Shown piece after piece: positions 1 to 12,348 of a stretch of DNA of 64,000 bases (position 1 is the stretch's first letter; each line of letters starts with the position of its first letter). The translations under genes were made by a program, and so were the position numbers. The stretch is from Rhabditoides inermis (lineage: Eukaryota > Nematoda > Chromadorea > Rhabditida > Rhabditidae): the NCBI GenBank assembly GCA_963966185.1, contig CAWZYM010000141.1:248001-312000 (forward strand). The letters are read 5' to 3'. The notes beneath the pieces are model-generated. The model searched no databases. It was given only the letters and a program-made list of their open reading frames with translations, and was not told where the DNA came from.

Positions 1-777
1 CACATTCCGATGCTAACTCAACTTCGAAAACCAGAGGCTACACTCCCTTTAATTGGAGCTATACTTCTAGAAACATATTATACATTCATGGGGTTTTGTA
101 CCGATCATAATTTCAACCTCATTGTCGCTGCAATCACTCAATCGTCGCTCTGTCCATACTGCAAGCGTTGATAGAAGCGCTTCTGGGAGTGACGGCGGTC
201 GGTGGATTTCGAATGATCACTGACTGAATAGCCGCATGTATTCAGGGAGTGCCTTCACGACCTGTCAGCAAAGCAAGCGGTCGGGGTCGTGGGAAGAACG
301 CTCTCGAGCATCGGTCAGTTCACTCAGCTTTCTGCGTTCATATTCATAAAGACGACAAATGGAGCTGTTGCGCTACTTCGAGTGATCGAGTTGACGAGAA
401 AGTGAGATGCACAGGGTTTGAGATTTGAGAGATTTCAGGTAGTGCTCCGGTGCAGATCATCACTGGCCGTGGCCGACACTCGATCGGAGGAGTGCCCGTA
501 CTCAGGGGAATCACTCATGGTCAGCCTCTAGACGACTTAAAGTAGCGGCCTCTCAGAGATCATTTTTACTTCTGCTCGATTTTTCCGTGATTTCAATCGC
601 ATTTTGAGCCCTTTCTTATCCATATTCTTCAAGTCATTCGAAGGGATAAAAATTAGGGGTCAGAATAGCTATTCTTAGGGATAAGGATCCACTGTGCATA
701 CACCTCGAATCCTTGAAGCAATTGCTCGGTGCTTTATGGTATGTATTATGAAGCGCCCGTTTCAGGCATGGTGCGAT
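1..777. other. No gene recognised
   Basis: I see no supported coding exon, RNA gene or repeat here. Short open frames have no splice-joined continuation and no family similarity. An upstream part of a gene that begins outside the window cannot be excluded. Confidence 0.5.
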
Positions 778-1005
778 CCGCTCATGAGGAGTGTAGTAGG
801 TGCCGCTCCCTCGGATTCGTACCAAATTTATAGGATATCTTAGTTAGGACCCTAGCCATCGGTTTGTGGTGTTCGAATTTCCTAAACGATTTCCAGTACG
901 AAAACGTACAGGACTGGTTCTTCGCGTTCCTCTCGCCCTACGCGGCGGAAAAAGGGTCTGCCTGCCAAGCTGACCCTCTCGAGTTCGATTCCGCGCACTC
1001 GCTTT
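778..1005 (+). repeat. tRNA-like interspersed repeat, copy 1 (partly deleted)
   Basis: This copy matches, in inverted orientation, the segment at 1355-1615: shared blocks include GGATATCTTAGTTAGGACCC, AGGACTGGTT and GCTGACCCTCT followed by GAGTTCGATT, which resembles a pol III B box. The A-box part present in the other copy is missing here. Most likely a tRNA-derived SINE or similar family; the family name is not known to me. Confidence 0.6.
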
Positions 1006-1354
1006 TTGTTTTGCCAAATCATTCGGATGATCGTCTCGCTGTTCAATCACTGGTTGGTAAAGAAAAGGAGTGACGAAGGGCACCGACTCGATGGTTTCTC
1101 TCTTCTTCAAGGAAGGCGACTGTCAGGACCAGAGATGCGCATCATTACAACTTTCAACTCTATAAAATAATCGTCTACTATCAAATTACATACGCCAGTG
1201 CGAAGTAGTTCGACGACTTCGGGACTTCTCTGACAGACGATGCAGTTGTGAGTTACATACTTCTGATGCGATTGGCACTACGTCATTACGACGTTCGAAG
1301 GGTGTCATCGCTATCGCTATCGGAAAGAGATCGGCAAGACTGTCTCATAAAAAT

Positions 1355-1615
1355 CGAACTCAAGAGGGTCAGCTTGGAAGGCGGACGCTTTCGCCACTAG
1401 GCCACAACAGCTCGGTCTTTGACAGCCGCATAGGGCGAGAGGAACGCAAAAAACCAGTCCTGTACCTTTTCTCACTGGAAACGTATTATTCGTTTAGGAA
1501 ATTCGTACACCACAAATCGATGGCTAGGGTCCTAACTAAGATATCCTATAAATTTGGTACGAATCTGAGGGTGTGGCACCTACTACACTCCTCATCAGCA
1601 CGGTTTCTCGTGGGT
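1355..1615 (-). repeat. tRNA-like interspersed repeat, copy 2
   Basis: Read on the minus strand this carries an A-box-like TGTGGCCTAGTGGCGAAAGC and, about 30 bases on, a B-box-like GAGTTCGATT, followed by the body shared with 778-1005. The tRNA-like spacing suggests a pol III-derived SINE. It is not a full cloverleaf, so I do not call a tRNA gene. Confidence 0.6.
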
Positions 1616-1797
1616 GAACCCGGGCAGGCTGCTCGTCCACACCTCCACACACAGCCTCCTCGCGAGGGCGGGTCGGGTGCTGGTCGAAGGGGCGCGGCTC
1701 ACACTCACCGCACTCCTACACATCGTACGAGCACTCATATACACAGCCACACGGGGTGTGCGGATGATCGTGAGAATGTGACGCTGTCAATCACTAT

Positions 1798-1921
1798 GCG
1801 ATGAGCATGATTCTCACTTTTGTAAATGGTAGTGAGAGTTCTCCACGACACTGCTATAAGATATAAGATGAGCATGATTCTCACTTTCCTATGGTTGTTC
1901 TCCACGACACTGTTGTATGAT
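1798..1921. repeat. Two-copy direct repeat of about 60 bp
   Basis: GATGAGCATGATTCTCACTT and TTCTCCACGACACTG occur twice in the same order, about 65 bases apart, with a few substitutions and small gaps between the copies. Confidence 0.7.
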
Positions 1922-2639
1922 ATGAGCTACTTCCATGATGGACAGTTTTTGTTGTTGCATTTCTGATATCTAAACTCATGCAAAGTACAGTAGATACGGG
2001 CCAAGTCATAGAGTAGAGTGTTTCTTCTTCTTTTCCTTATAAATCCTTATATGGAAACGATTCTAAATGAATATCTATCAAGTGTTTGAAATGTTTGGGG
2101 GGAAAATGAAAATGGAAGCTGAAAGAACCGAAAAGGGCCCGTGGATAAAATACAATTAACTCCTGTGGTTGTGGACAATGCTTATAATTATACGGTTGAT
2201 ACTGCATCTTTATTTGCAGAGCATTCGATGAAAAAGTGTTTTGAGGAAACATATCAATGCTGTGAGATGCAATGGTAATACATCCGTTTTGCCCGAATTT
2301 ACTAATAGGAACAACCCATTCGCCGTTCGCTGGTACACATATTTCGAAATCGTGTTTACACCGTGATAACAGCAGAATTGATAGCTCAGAAATGTCAGCA
2401 TTTCATAACCCCAATAATCGGGCAGCTGTAGCGATAAAATTGAGAGTTATCTACGCAATAAGGTTTTCGAGAGAGAAAAACCAATCCGTCTCAAGTTTCG
2501 AATCGCCAGAGAGTGGAAACGTTTTGTTTTATTGTGGTGTCTGGGGTTCAAGTCAATTCCCATACTATACATCCGAGAACAATGTATTTCTATATTTCAT
2601 AACACGGGTGGAATCAACGGGCTGCCCCGTTTGCATAGA
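1922..2639. other. AT-rich stretch, no gene recognised
   Basis: No open frame with codon-like composition or splice-supported continuation was found. It lies upstream of the GC-rich block that probably serves as the promoter of the Tribbles gene. Confidence 0.5.
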
Positions 2640-3139
2640 TGTGTCGCGCGGTGGCCCCTTCCCCCTCTATCTCCACCCCAACCAACCGCCTCTCTTGCGA
2701 AACGAAAGCAAGCAGACTGACACGAGGTGTGTTTCGCAACCATCCCCCATTCCGCATCCAATGCGAATACGTCACTGCCGGGGGGAGGCGCAAGCGACAA
2801 CGGGGCGGGGCGAAACCCCGCCGATTGGCCGCAGCAGCCTCTTGGCCAATGAGCGCGCGCATCGAAATGGCTGAGACCGCGTCGCGTCCGCAGCGCGCGG
2901 CGACCCGCTGGAGCAGGTCTGTCGGCGGCGAACGAGGCGGCAGCGGCGTCGGTTGGGCACTTTCGAGAAGTTACTTGAATCTTCGCGATGGCAACGTTGT
3001 AATATCGGCCCGGTGGCCGTGTGAAGACGAGAAGCCTTCGGAATCCAGCTGATCCGGATCGACACTCCTGATCAACCTGCATACGCTCGCTGCTCATCTC
3101 CATATTACACTACTACAACGCCGCCCTCGTTTTGCACAG
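2640..3139 (+). promoter_or_regulatory. GC-rich promoter-like block and possible 5' leader exon
   Basis: A GC- and CpG-rich island stands out from AT-rich flanks. It contains a GC box (GGGGCGGGGC near 2800), and two inverted or direct CCAAT boxes (GATTGGCC near 2822 and GGCCAATGAGCG near 2843). It ends in a good donor, CACAG followed by GTTAGTG at 3140. I infer the promoter and a non-coding first exon of the downstream Tribbles gene; open frames across it on both strands are a product of base composition. Confidence 0.45.
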
Positions 3140-4377
3140 GTTAGTGAAACTGTTCATGTGTGTTTGGTGTATCCGTGTGTGGGATGGGAGAATAACCGTT
3201 ATCGATATTTCCGCAGGAACAATTTGAGATGCATGATGTAAGCTGCAGTTTCTCTCTCTATCTCACGTGATTCTTGTAGCTCGGTGTTGGTTGGAAATGC
3301 GCAATACGATGAGAAAACTACGGAATGCAGGAATTAACTGACTATCATAATGTCACAAGTGTGTTTCGAAAAGTGAAGAACTCCTCCCATTCTTTTCGAA
3401 AGGTCTTTGTAGTCGGTTACGTATGCGTGGTGACTCACACTCCTTCTACGACATCATTTCACACATATGTGCGTAATGACTACACTCTGTTCACATCTTT
3501 CAATATGCAATGTGGTTGCTATGCAGTAATTTTTATTCGACAGCTGTACCACTATCGTATTGTTTATCGATCGATTTCATCACTCTCACCCGCCTGCTAT
3601 TAGTGAGTGTGCGAGAGAGCAGAGGGGTGCGCGTGGTATTGATGATGAAATACGCGTTGGCTTGTCGGGCCCGAGTGGGCGGAGCGTGCACGTGATCTGC
3701 CCCCGACCCGAATGCGTCTACAGTCTGACCAAGCAGATCAGGCATTTCGAAATCGCCCGTCACTTACATGCGTCTGCTGTTGCATTGTGAATGTGTTTGG
3801 TTTGGTTGTCTATCGTATCTGGTTGTTTTGATCAGAGCGTCGCAGCGATCCGATTACAATAACCTATGCAATTGTCTGTAGTTTGCAGTCTGTAATCACT
3901 CACTTGTTCTTTTCCATATTCTTAATTTTCTATTTTACAGTATGTGTGCCACGATGGCGTTCACTGTTCAATCAGCAACCGCATCTCGAGAGAGCGAACT
4001 GGTTTCTCGTTTGAATACCATGCCATTATATTTACGAAATGTGCATCTCCGCGTACCATAAATGCACTATTCACCTGTTTCTATTACAATCAATGACGGT
4101 TCAACATGATTGTGAAACCGAGAGCTCAATCGACCACGCCCCCAGAGGCAAGAGTGGTTTCAAAATGCAAATGTTGTGAAATGACGAGTCTGGCGCCTCA
4201 TTCGAATCATTCGCTCACGGACACCTCGCGCGAGGCGGACCATCTGCTGCCTTCTCTCATCAACAGGTCGCATATGCATTTAGCATTGTCTTGATTGATC
4301 TTCTTTCATCTACCATCCACTTGTGGTCGGTACCATACTAGTCCAATCGATGTTGTTGTGTATTGCATGCGTGTTCG
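3140..4377 (+). other. Probable 5' intron/leader of the Tribbles gene
   Basis: No coding exon is evident. A T-rich acceptor (TATTTTACAG, near 3941) could start a second leader exon. An octamer ATGCAAAT occurs near 4165. The assignment as leader or intron is inferred from position only. Confidence 0.35.
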
Positions 4378-6800
4378 ATGCTGAACACCTCTGTTCACAA
4401 AGGCAGTTGTAGTTGTGTCTCGTCTTGCTCGACCATGTCCGTGGTCGCTTCTTCTTCTCCTCTGGTGGTGGGTGGATGGGAGAGCCCGTCCGGCTCTGGC
4501 GACTCGCTGAGCAGCGCCGACATGGCTGCCGTGCTGGCTGTGCCCTCTCCCGCGCGTCACTCCAGGAAACGCCGCCCCCAGCTCTCCTCCATCGACTTGA
4601 GGTAGGCATTGATCGCGGAGTTCACAGGTTCACCCTTCAAGTTTTAGTCGCAACCGAGTGACGTCGGTGTCATCGTCGGCGTCCTCCTCGGACGAGGTGG
4701 ATGAGGCGAAGCGCAGCCGCAACGTCTCCTCTTCCTCTTCGGTCTCGTCGCTCGATGGAGTAAGCGCGGCTGCGGCGGCGGCCGCCGTCGCCTCTCCCTT
4801 CTTTGACTTGGCATCCACCATCTATTCCGATGGAATGCTCACGGTGAGTACAACAATCCATCATCGACTGTGAATTGGACGCGTGCCGGTTGTAGGCGAG
4901 CTCCCCTATCTCGGGCAGCACGCCCTTCTCCCCCTCGACCGGGCGGATTCTGGTGGGCGGGAAGCGGCGCGAGACGACGGAGCCCCTGCTGCACGATTCT
5001 CTGATCGGCACGTACCGGATAGTGGGCGCGGGCCGCGAGTGCTCGGCGCTGCACACGGACACGCAGCAAGTGTTCACGGCGCAGGTGTGTAGACGGAGGC
5101 GGCTAGAGTCATGGATTCGAGGGGGCGCGAGATACGAGTGGCTACGATCTGCAGGTGTTGACGGCCGGCGAGTTCGCCGTGTTGGAAAAGGTGGTGGCCA
5201 GACTCGAGGAGGCCCGCCAGTACTACGACGGTCCCGACTATGACGAGATGTGGTGGGCATAGCCGTTCTTTTTGATAATATTCATTAGTTCATTACAAAT
5301 TGTTAATTGCTCTGTGTTCAGTGAGTTGGTGTTCCCTTCGACGGCGGAGGTGGTGGAGGAGACTCCGAACGGCCGGCGGGTGCTGTTCCAGCCCCGCTCG
5401 CACGGCTCCCTCCACTCGTTCGCACACAAGAACGCGTGCCGCATGAGCGAGGGCCACGTCGCGCCCATCTTCCAACAGGCAAGTTCATATTTGTGATTGA
5501 CCTATAAGTTGTTTATTGGTTCTATTTTAGGTGTGCAAACTGGTGGCGTTCTGTCACCAGGTGGGCATCCTGGTGCGCGATCTGAAGCTGCGCAAGCTGG
5601 TGTTTGCCGACGCGGACAAGCAGCGCATTCGACTGAGCGGAGTGGCAGAGGTGGTGGTGTGCGACTCGCCCTACGACGACCTCATCCGTGAGACGTACGG
5701 CAGCCCCGCATTTGTCCCCCCCGAGGTGAGACGAGGGTTTCGAAACGCGTGGTTTCGAAACGATTGCCGGGCTTTTTCAATGGTTGCGCGGTTCTTTTTT
5801 CAAAAAGGTTTAATGGAGCGTACTGCTGGGAATACTGTAACTATGCGTTTCGAAATGGTCCCCATATTCGAATATGCAATGTTTTATAATCGGCGTGCCT
5901 CGGGATAGTTTTTGCTGCGGGGCGACTTTCACAATGTGATGACGAGGGGTTGAGAAATTGTTGGTGGGCAATTTGGCGAGCGGGCTGCGGGGGTGGAGGG
6001 ATGGTTTCGTAATCGAGGAAGAGTCCGTCTGAAAGGAAACTGATATGCTGACACTGTTTCTATTGCAGGTTCTCTCGTCGGGCAAGACTGGGTACGCGGG
6101 TCGCGCGGCCGACGTGTGGGGTATGGGTGTGCTGCTCTACATGCTCCTCATCGGACGCTACCCCTTCTTCGACCAGACGCCCCTCGGCGTCTTCCAGAAG
6201 ATCAAGAAGGCCAAGTTTGACATCCCGCCCGGCACCTACCTCTCCAAGATGGGTGAGTTGCAGTGGTGGTTGGCTGGGCTGGGCTAGTATAACCATTTCT
6301 GGTTGCAGCGCGTGCCCTGTTGTACGGCATCCTTCGTCGCGAGCCCGAGGAGCGTCCGTCGGCGGCTCTGCTCGCACAGCTGGATTGGATCGAGGCGAGC
6401 AGCCGACCGTGCCGACCTGTCGAGGCTGCGACCGCGCCCACCGTCCCTGCAGAGGACGGTGCGGCCGCCGCCGCACCAGCCACCCCCGGATCCGGACGGG
6501 CACAGATCCAGGCTGTTCAGGTTGGTACATTCTTTTTTTTCTGGAGGAATTGGATATTGTGTTTCTGAGTTATCATCTATTCACGTCTCTACTTTGCAGG
6601 CGCTGGAAGACTTTTTGCGCGCTCGGTCGCAGCGCCGCAGCGGCGGCAGCAGCCAGGCGTCGTCGGCGGCGCAGAGTGTGCCGGGAGACGCGGCGGCCGA
6701 GCCGACCCAGCAGACGCGCATCCGCGTGCGCGCCCCGCCACACCACGTCGAGAACCTGATGAACATCCTCAGGAACGGCAACATCACCTTCCAGTCCTAG
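4378..6800 (+). CDS. Tribbles pseudokinase (nipi-3/TRIB-like)
   Basis: Nine coding exons (4378-4601, 4648-4843, 4896-5084, 5155-5252, 5322-5478, 5531-5725, 6069-6252, 6309-6520, 6600-6800) join to 551 residues. After a Ser/Ala-rich N-terminal region the pseudokinase domain starts near residue 175 (LIGTYRIVGAG). The catalytic loop reads VRDLKLRKLVF, the Tribbles signature with the LRK block, and the DFG position is replaced (LSGVAEV), as in TRIB proteins that do not bind metal normally. The APE-like GSPAFVPPE, the DVWGMGVLLYMLLIGRYPF helix and the RREPEERPSA C-lobe motif follow. Tribbles proteins are scaffolds that bring substrates to the COP1 ubiquitin ligase and regulate MAPK/C/EBP signalling; in C. 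elegans NIPI-3 acts in immunity. The C-tail (TQQTRIRV...) has no obvious COP1 motif. The start could instead be the in-frame ATG at 4435. Intron 5 uses a GC donor. Family assignment is firm; exact orthology is inferred. Confidence 0.85.
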
Positions 6801-7530
6801 ACTGAGCACAAGGAGGAGGAGGGATTGTATATAAGAGGGTCAGCACAGCTCAGGCAGTGTGTGAGTGAGAATCGCAAAAACCGCGTGTTGCGTGAATTGT
6901 AATAAGACTAAGAGTGATTGACTGAGTGTAGTCTGTCCCCTGAGCCAGCGCCACAAACACAATGTGCCCTTTTCTCGGATTGTCGAGGCTAACTAGATGC
7001 AGTGATTCCCGGCTAGTTTCTGTGCGAGTTATTTGATTCTATTCGTCTTCTTCTTATTTCTGTGTTCAAAAACGTTTTCGTTTCTCCTCTTTGAGTATGT
7101 TTGCGTATATTCTCATTTGTTGTTAATGTCGTAATTGTAAATTGTAATATGATGATAGGATTTTCTCGTACGAGCACACCCCCAGTCCGATTGTCCGATG
7201 GCGTACATTGTCGTCAGTTTGCCCCGCTTTGCGCGCGCGCGCGTCCCTCGCATTTGGAGTGGGGTGGGGTGAGGTGACGATGCGCGGTCGGGGAGGGCGG
7301 AGGCGGACCCGCAATGCAGACACTGTACTCTCTAGGCCACTTGGAAGGCGACTCTCGCATAGACGGTGACTGCTGCTGTCCCCTCCCGCAAGTCCTCTTT
7401 TGACGGCTGCGCCCCGCCACCTCACCCCGCCCACCCCTCACGCAGCGACTCTTTTTGGTTTTCTTTTCGAACACCTCAGACTTCTAGCGTGTACGGTTAA
7501 AAGTGTAATATAAGAAACCAATAAACACTA
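6801..7530 (+). other. 3' UTR of Tribbles gene with poly(A) signal
   Basis: No further exon; AATAAA at 7520-7525 is the likely polyadenylation signal. A GC-rich stretch at 7225-7440 gives long open frames on the minus strand but no recognisable protein. Confidence 0.5.
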
Positions 7531-7709
7531 AATTTAAATGTGTGTTTGTTGTTTTGATTGAGGAGAATGGTTGGATGCACCGTTGGAGAGATATCTGGGG
7601 GTGGGAACAGTGGGTTGTTTACTGATGTTAGATGTTTGGGTGGGAGATGATATAATACATAGTGGTCGAATAGTCACATCACAGAATGTCTCTCTCTGCG
7701 CACTTTACG

Positions 7710-7860
7710 TTGAAGCACCTAACATGTTAAATTTTCTTGACAAATAAAATTGACAAGAAATTGACAGAAAATTGACCAAAAAGAATTGACAAGAAATTAA
7801 CAAAAATTCTTTAAAAAAAAATTTTTTTTGACAAAAAATTTAACATGTTAGGTGCTTCAA
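7710..7860. mobile_element. Short TIR element (MITE-like), 151 bp
   Basis: Perfect terminal inverted repeats of about 25 bp (TTGAAGCACCTAACATGTTA, then AATTTT) face each other at 7710-7735 and 7835-7860. The core is AT-rich with a degenerate tandem motif around ATTGACAAGAAA. No target-site duplication is clear. It lies between the convergent Tribbles and ERGIC3 3' ends. Confidence 0.75.
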
Positions 7861-8116
7861 TCGAACGTGTGTGACAAAAAACATTGGAAAACAGAATCAA
7901 TCACCTCGCATTCCGTATTGATAAAAGTGTTTATTATGAATCATCACAGAACGAGGTGTGGCAACGCATGTTGAAATTAAGTAAGTAATAGACATAGAAC
8001 CCCGGATCCCGTAGTGGAAAAATCAACAAAACAGATAAATAATGCGTTTTTGGACACTTGCACAACAATTGGATTGCGAGAGAGGATAAGGGCGATCACC
8101 TAGCGATAGCCGCGCT

Positions 8117-10120
8117 CTAGCCGAGCTTGTTGATCTCCATTTTCTTCTGGATGGCGCGGTGCGAGTGGTAGATGGCAGAGTCGAGTAGCGAGGCCACCGT
8201 GAACACTCCCCCGATGATGGCGCACAGATTGACGAGGAACGTGGACAGCGGTCTGGATTAGGTATACGGTAGAATGAATTACGCCTATGAACACTCACTG
8301 TCTCCTTTCCTGATACTTGACCATGAGCGGGCTGAACTCGTACTGGATGAACCATCCGGGAAGGCCGGAGACGCCGCCCTGGGTGAGGTCCTGGAAGGGT
8401 TACGGTAACTAGACTAGTCTCAATCACGGGGATGAAAAGATAGGATAGAGACGGCTAGGCTACCTTGGGATGTGTGGTGACGGAGAATTGGTGGCTGTCG
8501 TCGTCGGGCCGACCGTCTGCCCACGCGTACGCAGTCGGCACGACCTTGACGTAGTACTGGTACATCACACCGCCTGCAAGAATATATTGGCATAACGTAG
8601 TAGGTGTTGGGGTATTATAGAAAGTTATCCAGCATTCCCTTTGTTTCGACCGTGTATCCAACTTTCTCCGATGTTCTCCGCCACTTTGCCTATTCATTTT
8701 CATCCGATGTCGTTCGCTCTCATCTGTGCGCTTACGTATTTTGTTCTCTACCGCGATTCATTTCGCATGCAAAAAATTAATGTTTCCCGTTCCAGTGCGA
8801 GTGATGGCGCCGTCTCCGCGCGACTACCCCTCCATCCAGGAGTACGCGGCCGCACAGAGGCAGCTCGGCAGCTGCCTCCCCGAATTCCGCGCCACCATGG
8901 TCAAGGCCACGCAGGTACGCGTTTCCGATGCGGTATCATGGTGTACGGTATTCCCGTTCCTAGTTGTACGGTAGTTGTATACGATATGATGCGCAGTTGA
9001 TGAACTTGTTCTAGGTGGGCGCCGGCGTGGGCGTTCCGTTCGGGTTCTATGTGGCGTATAGGTGAGTGGGCAGAGGTGTTTGCCTAGAGAGGAATCGCGA
9101 GTGCGAGTGATGACTGTCACCGTTTGCAGACAGGGCCACCGCAATTTCAAAGGCTTCGCTGGGAAAACGGCTGCCGTGTGGCTGACCACCTTCCTCACCT
9201 TCACCACACTCGGAATGATGACCGGCACGTACAACTGCCTGCGCGTCAAGTTCGAGCGGCACTAGGAGGATGAGGAGAAGAAGAGAAGACAGGATTATAC
9301 CTCCTTTTCTCTGGTTCGCGCATTTTGTGTGCGCTACGATATGTAATGTGTAGCTGTGTAGTGAAAGTTCTTTGTTCTTAGACAGTTTCCCCGCTCATTC
9401 GTTTCGTGTAGGTATGGGTCCGCTAGAGTATAGGTCTTTGTTTTCCTTTGTTGAGTTGTTCTGGTTGTACAGTGTACGCCTGTGTGGCGGTGTAAGCGCG
9501 GAATGTGATAAAGTTTGATTCTGAACATGCTCTTTCCACAAGAAATGTATTTGCAGTAGTGATTGGCGGAGACATAGAGAGAATAGACAAACGATGATTC
9601 ATGTAGTGCGTCTATAAAAGGATCGAAACCACCAATAATAGCCCGAAATAATGACATTCTAAACTTTTTTCATGAGAAATACCCTTCGCCGTATAGTGAT
9701 AATTCCGAAATCACTGTGCGTAACAATTATTTTTCTAACACACCAAAAGAACACGTTCCAAAAAGACGCACCCTTGCCGCTGTCAAAGTTCTGTCCGTCC
9801 ATGGGGTACTTCTTTCCGGGGAAGTGGTGTCCGAACGAGAGGTGGTTGATCATGTGCGACGCGTCGAAGCGGGACGGCTCCATCGAGTGCAGGTCGTGCA
9901 CTGAAATCGAGGGTTTCGAATGTCCGGAGCCTTACCAAAGACATTTATATAGACACTCGTCACTCCAATCTATATCTGTTTCACCCTCTAAAATCTTGAT
10001 CCCACTCTTGAGCATTAATTTTTACAAAATAATTTCACTCTCACCATGGGATCGCATGGCGCGGAACGGGTCTCCGGGAGCGATGTGGAAGTTGCCGGCC
10101 ACCTGCAGGAGGTCATCGGA

Positions 10121-10176
<56 letters not shown>

Positions 10177-10923
10177 TCTCTCTCCCTTCTCTCACTATAC
10201 AACGGAAAAAAGAGAATCGAGAAAGTAGGGGGAGAGAGATACAGTATACAGTATACACTTATACAGACAGTACCCCCGCCTACCTTGGCCACCTGCACCT
10301 TCCCGTACACCCGGCACCCCTCGCCCTTGTGCTCCGCCCACTCCAACACCCACTTGTCGTTCTGCAAAAATGGTATTGAAACAATATACAAAATCAACTA
10401 TACGTATTCCATAGTCTATCTCTTGAATCGTGAAGTATGGTTTCAACTCCACTCCACGATTCATACTTTGCCCACTAAAGTTATCGCGCTTGGCTAGCGT
10501 TTCTAATCACCCGACGTAGCCAGGAAACACACACATTCTCATACAGAAAGAAATGAAAGGACAATTTTATATACACGAAGACCCTCTCCTCCCTCCTCAT
10601 ACCTTGCACTGCTCGACCGTCTCGGGGTTGAGCTGCCAGCCCTTCATGTGGTACGCCTCCTTCACCTCCTCGCACGTGTTGCAGCAACTGCAAAGGAGCG
10701 GATAGAGACATGCATCAACCTGGCCTGTCCATTCGTCACTCATTTTCCCTCACTTCTCGCATTTGTATTACGCCAAAGAGTCAGAATAGTGATGGCAGTG
10801 GTTATCTGCCCCCTCGCCCCGCCCACCCGTCGGCCGCGCCGTAGCAGCTGCCGCACTCGGTCTTCACCGTCGTCGCCTCACCCAGCGACGTCTTGTTCGT
10901 GTTCACCTCTGCAACACACAGAC

Positions 10924-10959
<36 letters not shown>

Positions 10960-11995
10960 CTGTTTGTCTGTCTCTCTTTATCTCCCTCACTCTCCCTACC
11001 CTGCTTCACGGGATCCGCGTTCGATAAATTCCGGCCATGCTCGTCGATCCGGACCTGAAATAGGTAAATGAAATTCATTTTCGAGATTTAGTATATCTAT
11101 GAAAAGTAGTTTGAGTTACTATAGCTATCGTTGAAGTGAACAGTTCCACGACGGAAAATATAAGAAAACGTATGTTTCACTGAATCCATTACAATAGTCC
11201 AACACGAAAACGAATAATAATAATAATCCGTGAAAAATCAGCCTTTTACAAAACCACATTTTACATTTGTCACCCTCCATCTCCCCTCTCAGCCACCTTG
11301 TATATGTCATCCTGGATGTTGTCCTGGTTATCGGAGGAGATGTCCATCACATCCACTGTCACGACTGAAAACAAAGAAAAACTAGATCACAAAAAAAATG
11401 CCAACCGTGATACGATCAACAATAAAATTAAGCTTCACTGGAAGGGCTATAAGATTGTGGGTGCAACCAGATCATGATAACATTGCATGTCGGAATCAGA
11501 ATAACCATAACAAACTGACATGCACAGGGCAGTTTGTGGAAGGTGACGTCGAAGTTGACGTCGACTCGGATGTCGGAGGACGTGGAGTCGACGAACAGCT
11601 GCTCCACCACCTGAAAGAAAGATATTCAGATAACTCTCCAGCTACTTTCTCTTTGAAGACAGTACGCTACAGTTGGAGGTGAGAGGAGGCCACGTCAGGA
11701 TACACGCAGTTACGTAATGTTAATGATATCCCATGGCTGCCTCACATATGAATTTGGTTTAAAAAAACTCATTTCGAACGCGTGCACTTCTCATGTAAGG
11801 ATTCTTTCTGTAGTGGAATTGTTTTTTTCTATTCCACATGTAATCTTTGAAAAGGGTATGTTACATTTCCCCACGATACATTCGTGATAAAGAATACCAC
11901 TTCTCACCTCAGTCTGCATGAACTGTGCCGTCTCGGACACTGCCAGTACGAGCATCACCAGAGAGGCGACCAGGGTGACTGCAAGGAGGCGAGGA

Positions 11996-12045
<50 letters not shown>

Positions 12046-12348
12046 TTTCCTATTCATTTACCGATTATTTCAAGTCTTTTCATCTTTTCAACTATCAGTG
12101 CGGCCAAATTTCGGTTTCAACGCATAGATCAGAGTCGTACAACAATTTGACATACAATCGTAGTCGCTGATTGAATAGGCAATACAACAATTTCTCCATC
12201 ATCATGATAAACTCACTCATCATGATAATTATCATGAATGAAACCAGAACAATCTCGTCCACCAACCAGCGCCTCCGGTTAGTGTCTTGACGCGAAAGTC
12301 CTCCAGGGGTTTCGTGTACGCGTCGAACTCCCGCAGCCGGGACAGCAT
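8117..12348 (-). CDS. ERGIC3: ERGIC3 (Erv46-type ER-Golgi cargo receptor)
   Basis: Thirteen coding exons on the minus strand (12348-12267, 11978-11908, 11610-11520, 11364-11297, 11054-11000, 10908-10827, 10687-10603, 10361-10284, 10102-10045, 9900-9772, 8573-8464, 8390-8299, 8252-8117) join in phase to 378 residues, against about 383 in human. The order of conserved blocks is that of ERGIC3/Erv46: N-terminal FDAYTKPLEDFRVKT, first membrane segment TLVASLVMLVLAV, the luminal cysteine motif CGSCYGA then CCNTCEEVKEAY, KVAGNFHIAPG, INHLSFGHHFPGKKYPMD, YQYYVKVVPTAY, then FSPLMVKY and the second membrane segment (LCAIIGGVFTVASLLDS) with a short cytoplasmic tail ending in KMEINKLG. The protein cycles between ER and Golgi in COPI/COPII vesicles and captures luminal or membrane cargo. 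Intron 10 (8574-9771) contains another gene on the opposite strand. Several introns carry CT tracts. Confidence 0.93.
8804..9265 (+). CDS. Small two-pass membrane protein, TMEM141-like
   Basis: Three exons (ATG at 8804; splice sites after ACGCAG near 8914, at the exon GTGGGCGCC...TATAG near 9015-9061, and from 9130) give about 97 residues. The N-terminus PSIQEYAAAQ resembles the PGLxEYAACQ block of TMEM141. Two hydrophobic stretches follow (VGAGVGVPFGFYVAY and the threonine-rich TTFLTFTTLGMMTG), then a Cys and basic tail (NCLRVKFERH). The TMEM141 assignment rests on this weak similarity and on size; a glycine-rich ROMO1/Tim17-like small protein is an alternative. The gene lies wholly inside ERGIC3 intron 10 on the opposite strand. 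Confidence 0.5.
9266..9771 (+). other. 3' region of the nested gene, rest of ERGIC3 intron 10
   Basis: No exon recognised. It should hold the 3' UTR of the nested plus-strand gene and the start of the ERGIC3 intron; AT-rich with no repeat that I can define. Confidence 0.4.
10119..10169. repeat. (CT)n microsatellite in ERGIC3 intron 8
   Basis: An almost pure run of TCTCTC on the plus strand (GA on the ERGIC3 sense strand). Similar tracts occur at 10927-10958 and 11998-12042 in neighbouring ERGIC3 introns. Confidence 0.95.

Noticed and set aside
1340..1420. Functional tRNA gene near 1355-1415
   Set aside because: The 5' and 3' ends do not form an acceptor stem, and the unit continues into a shared non-tRNA body.
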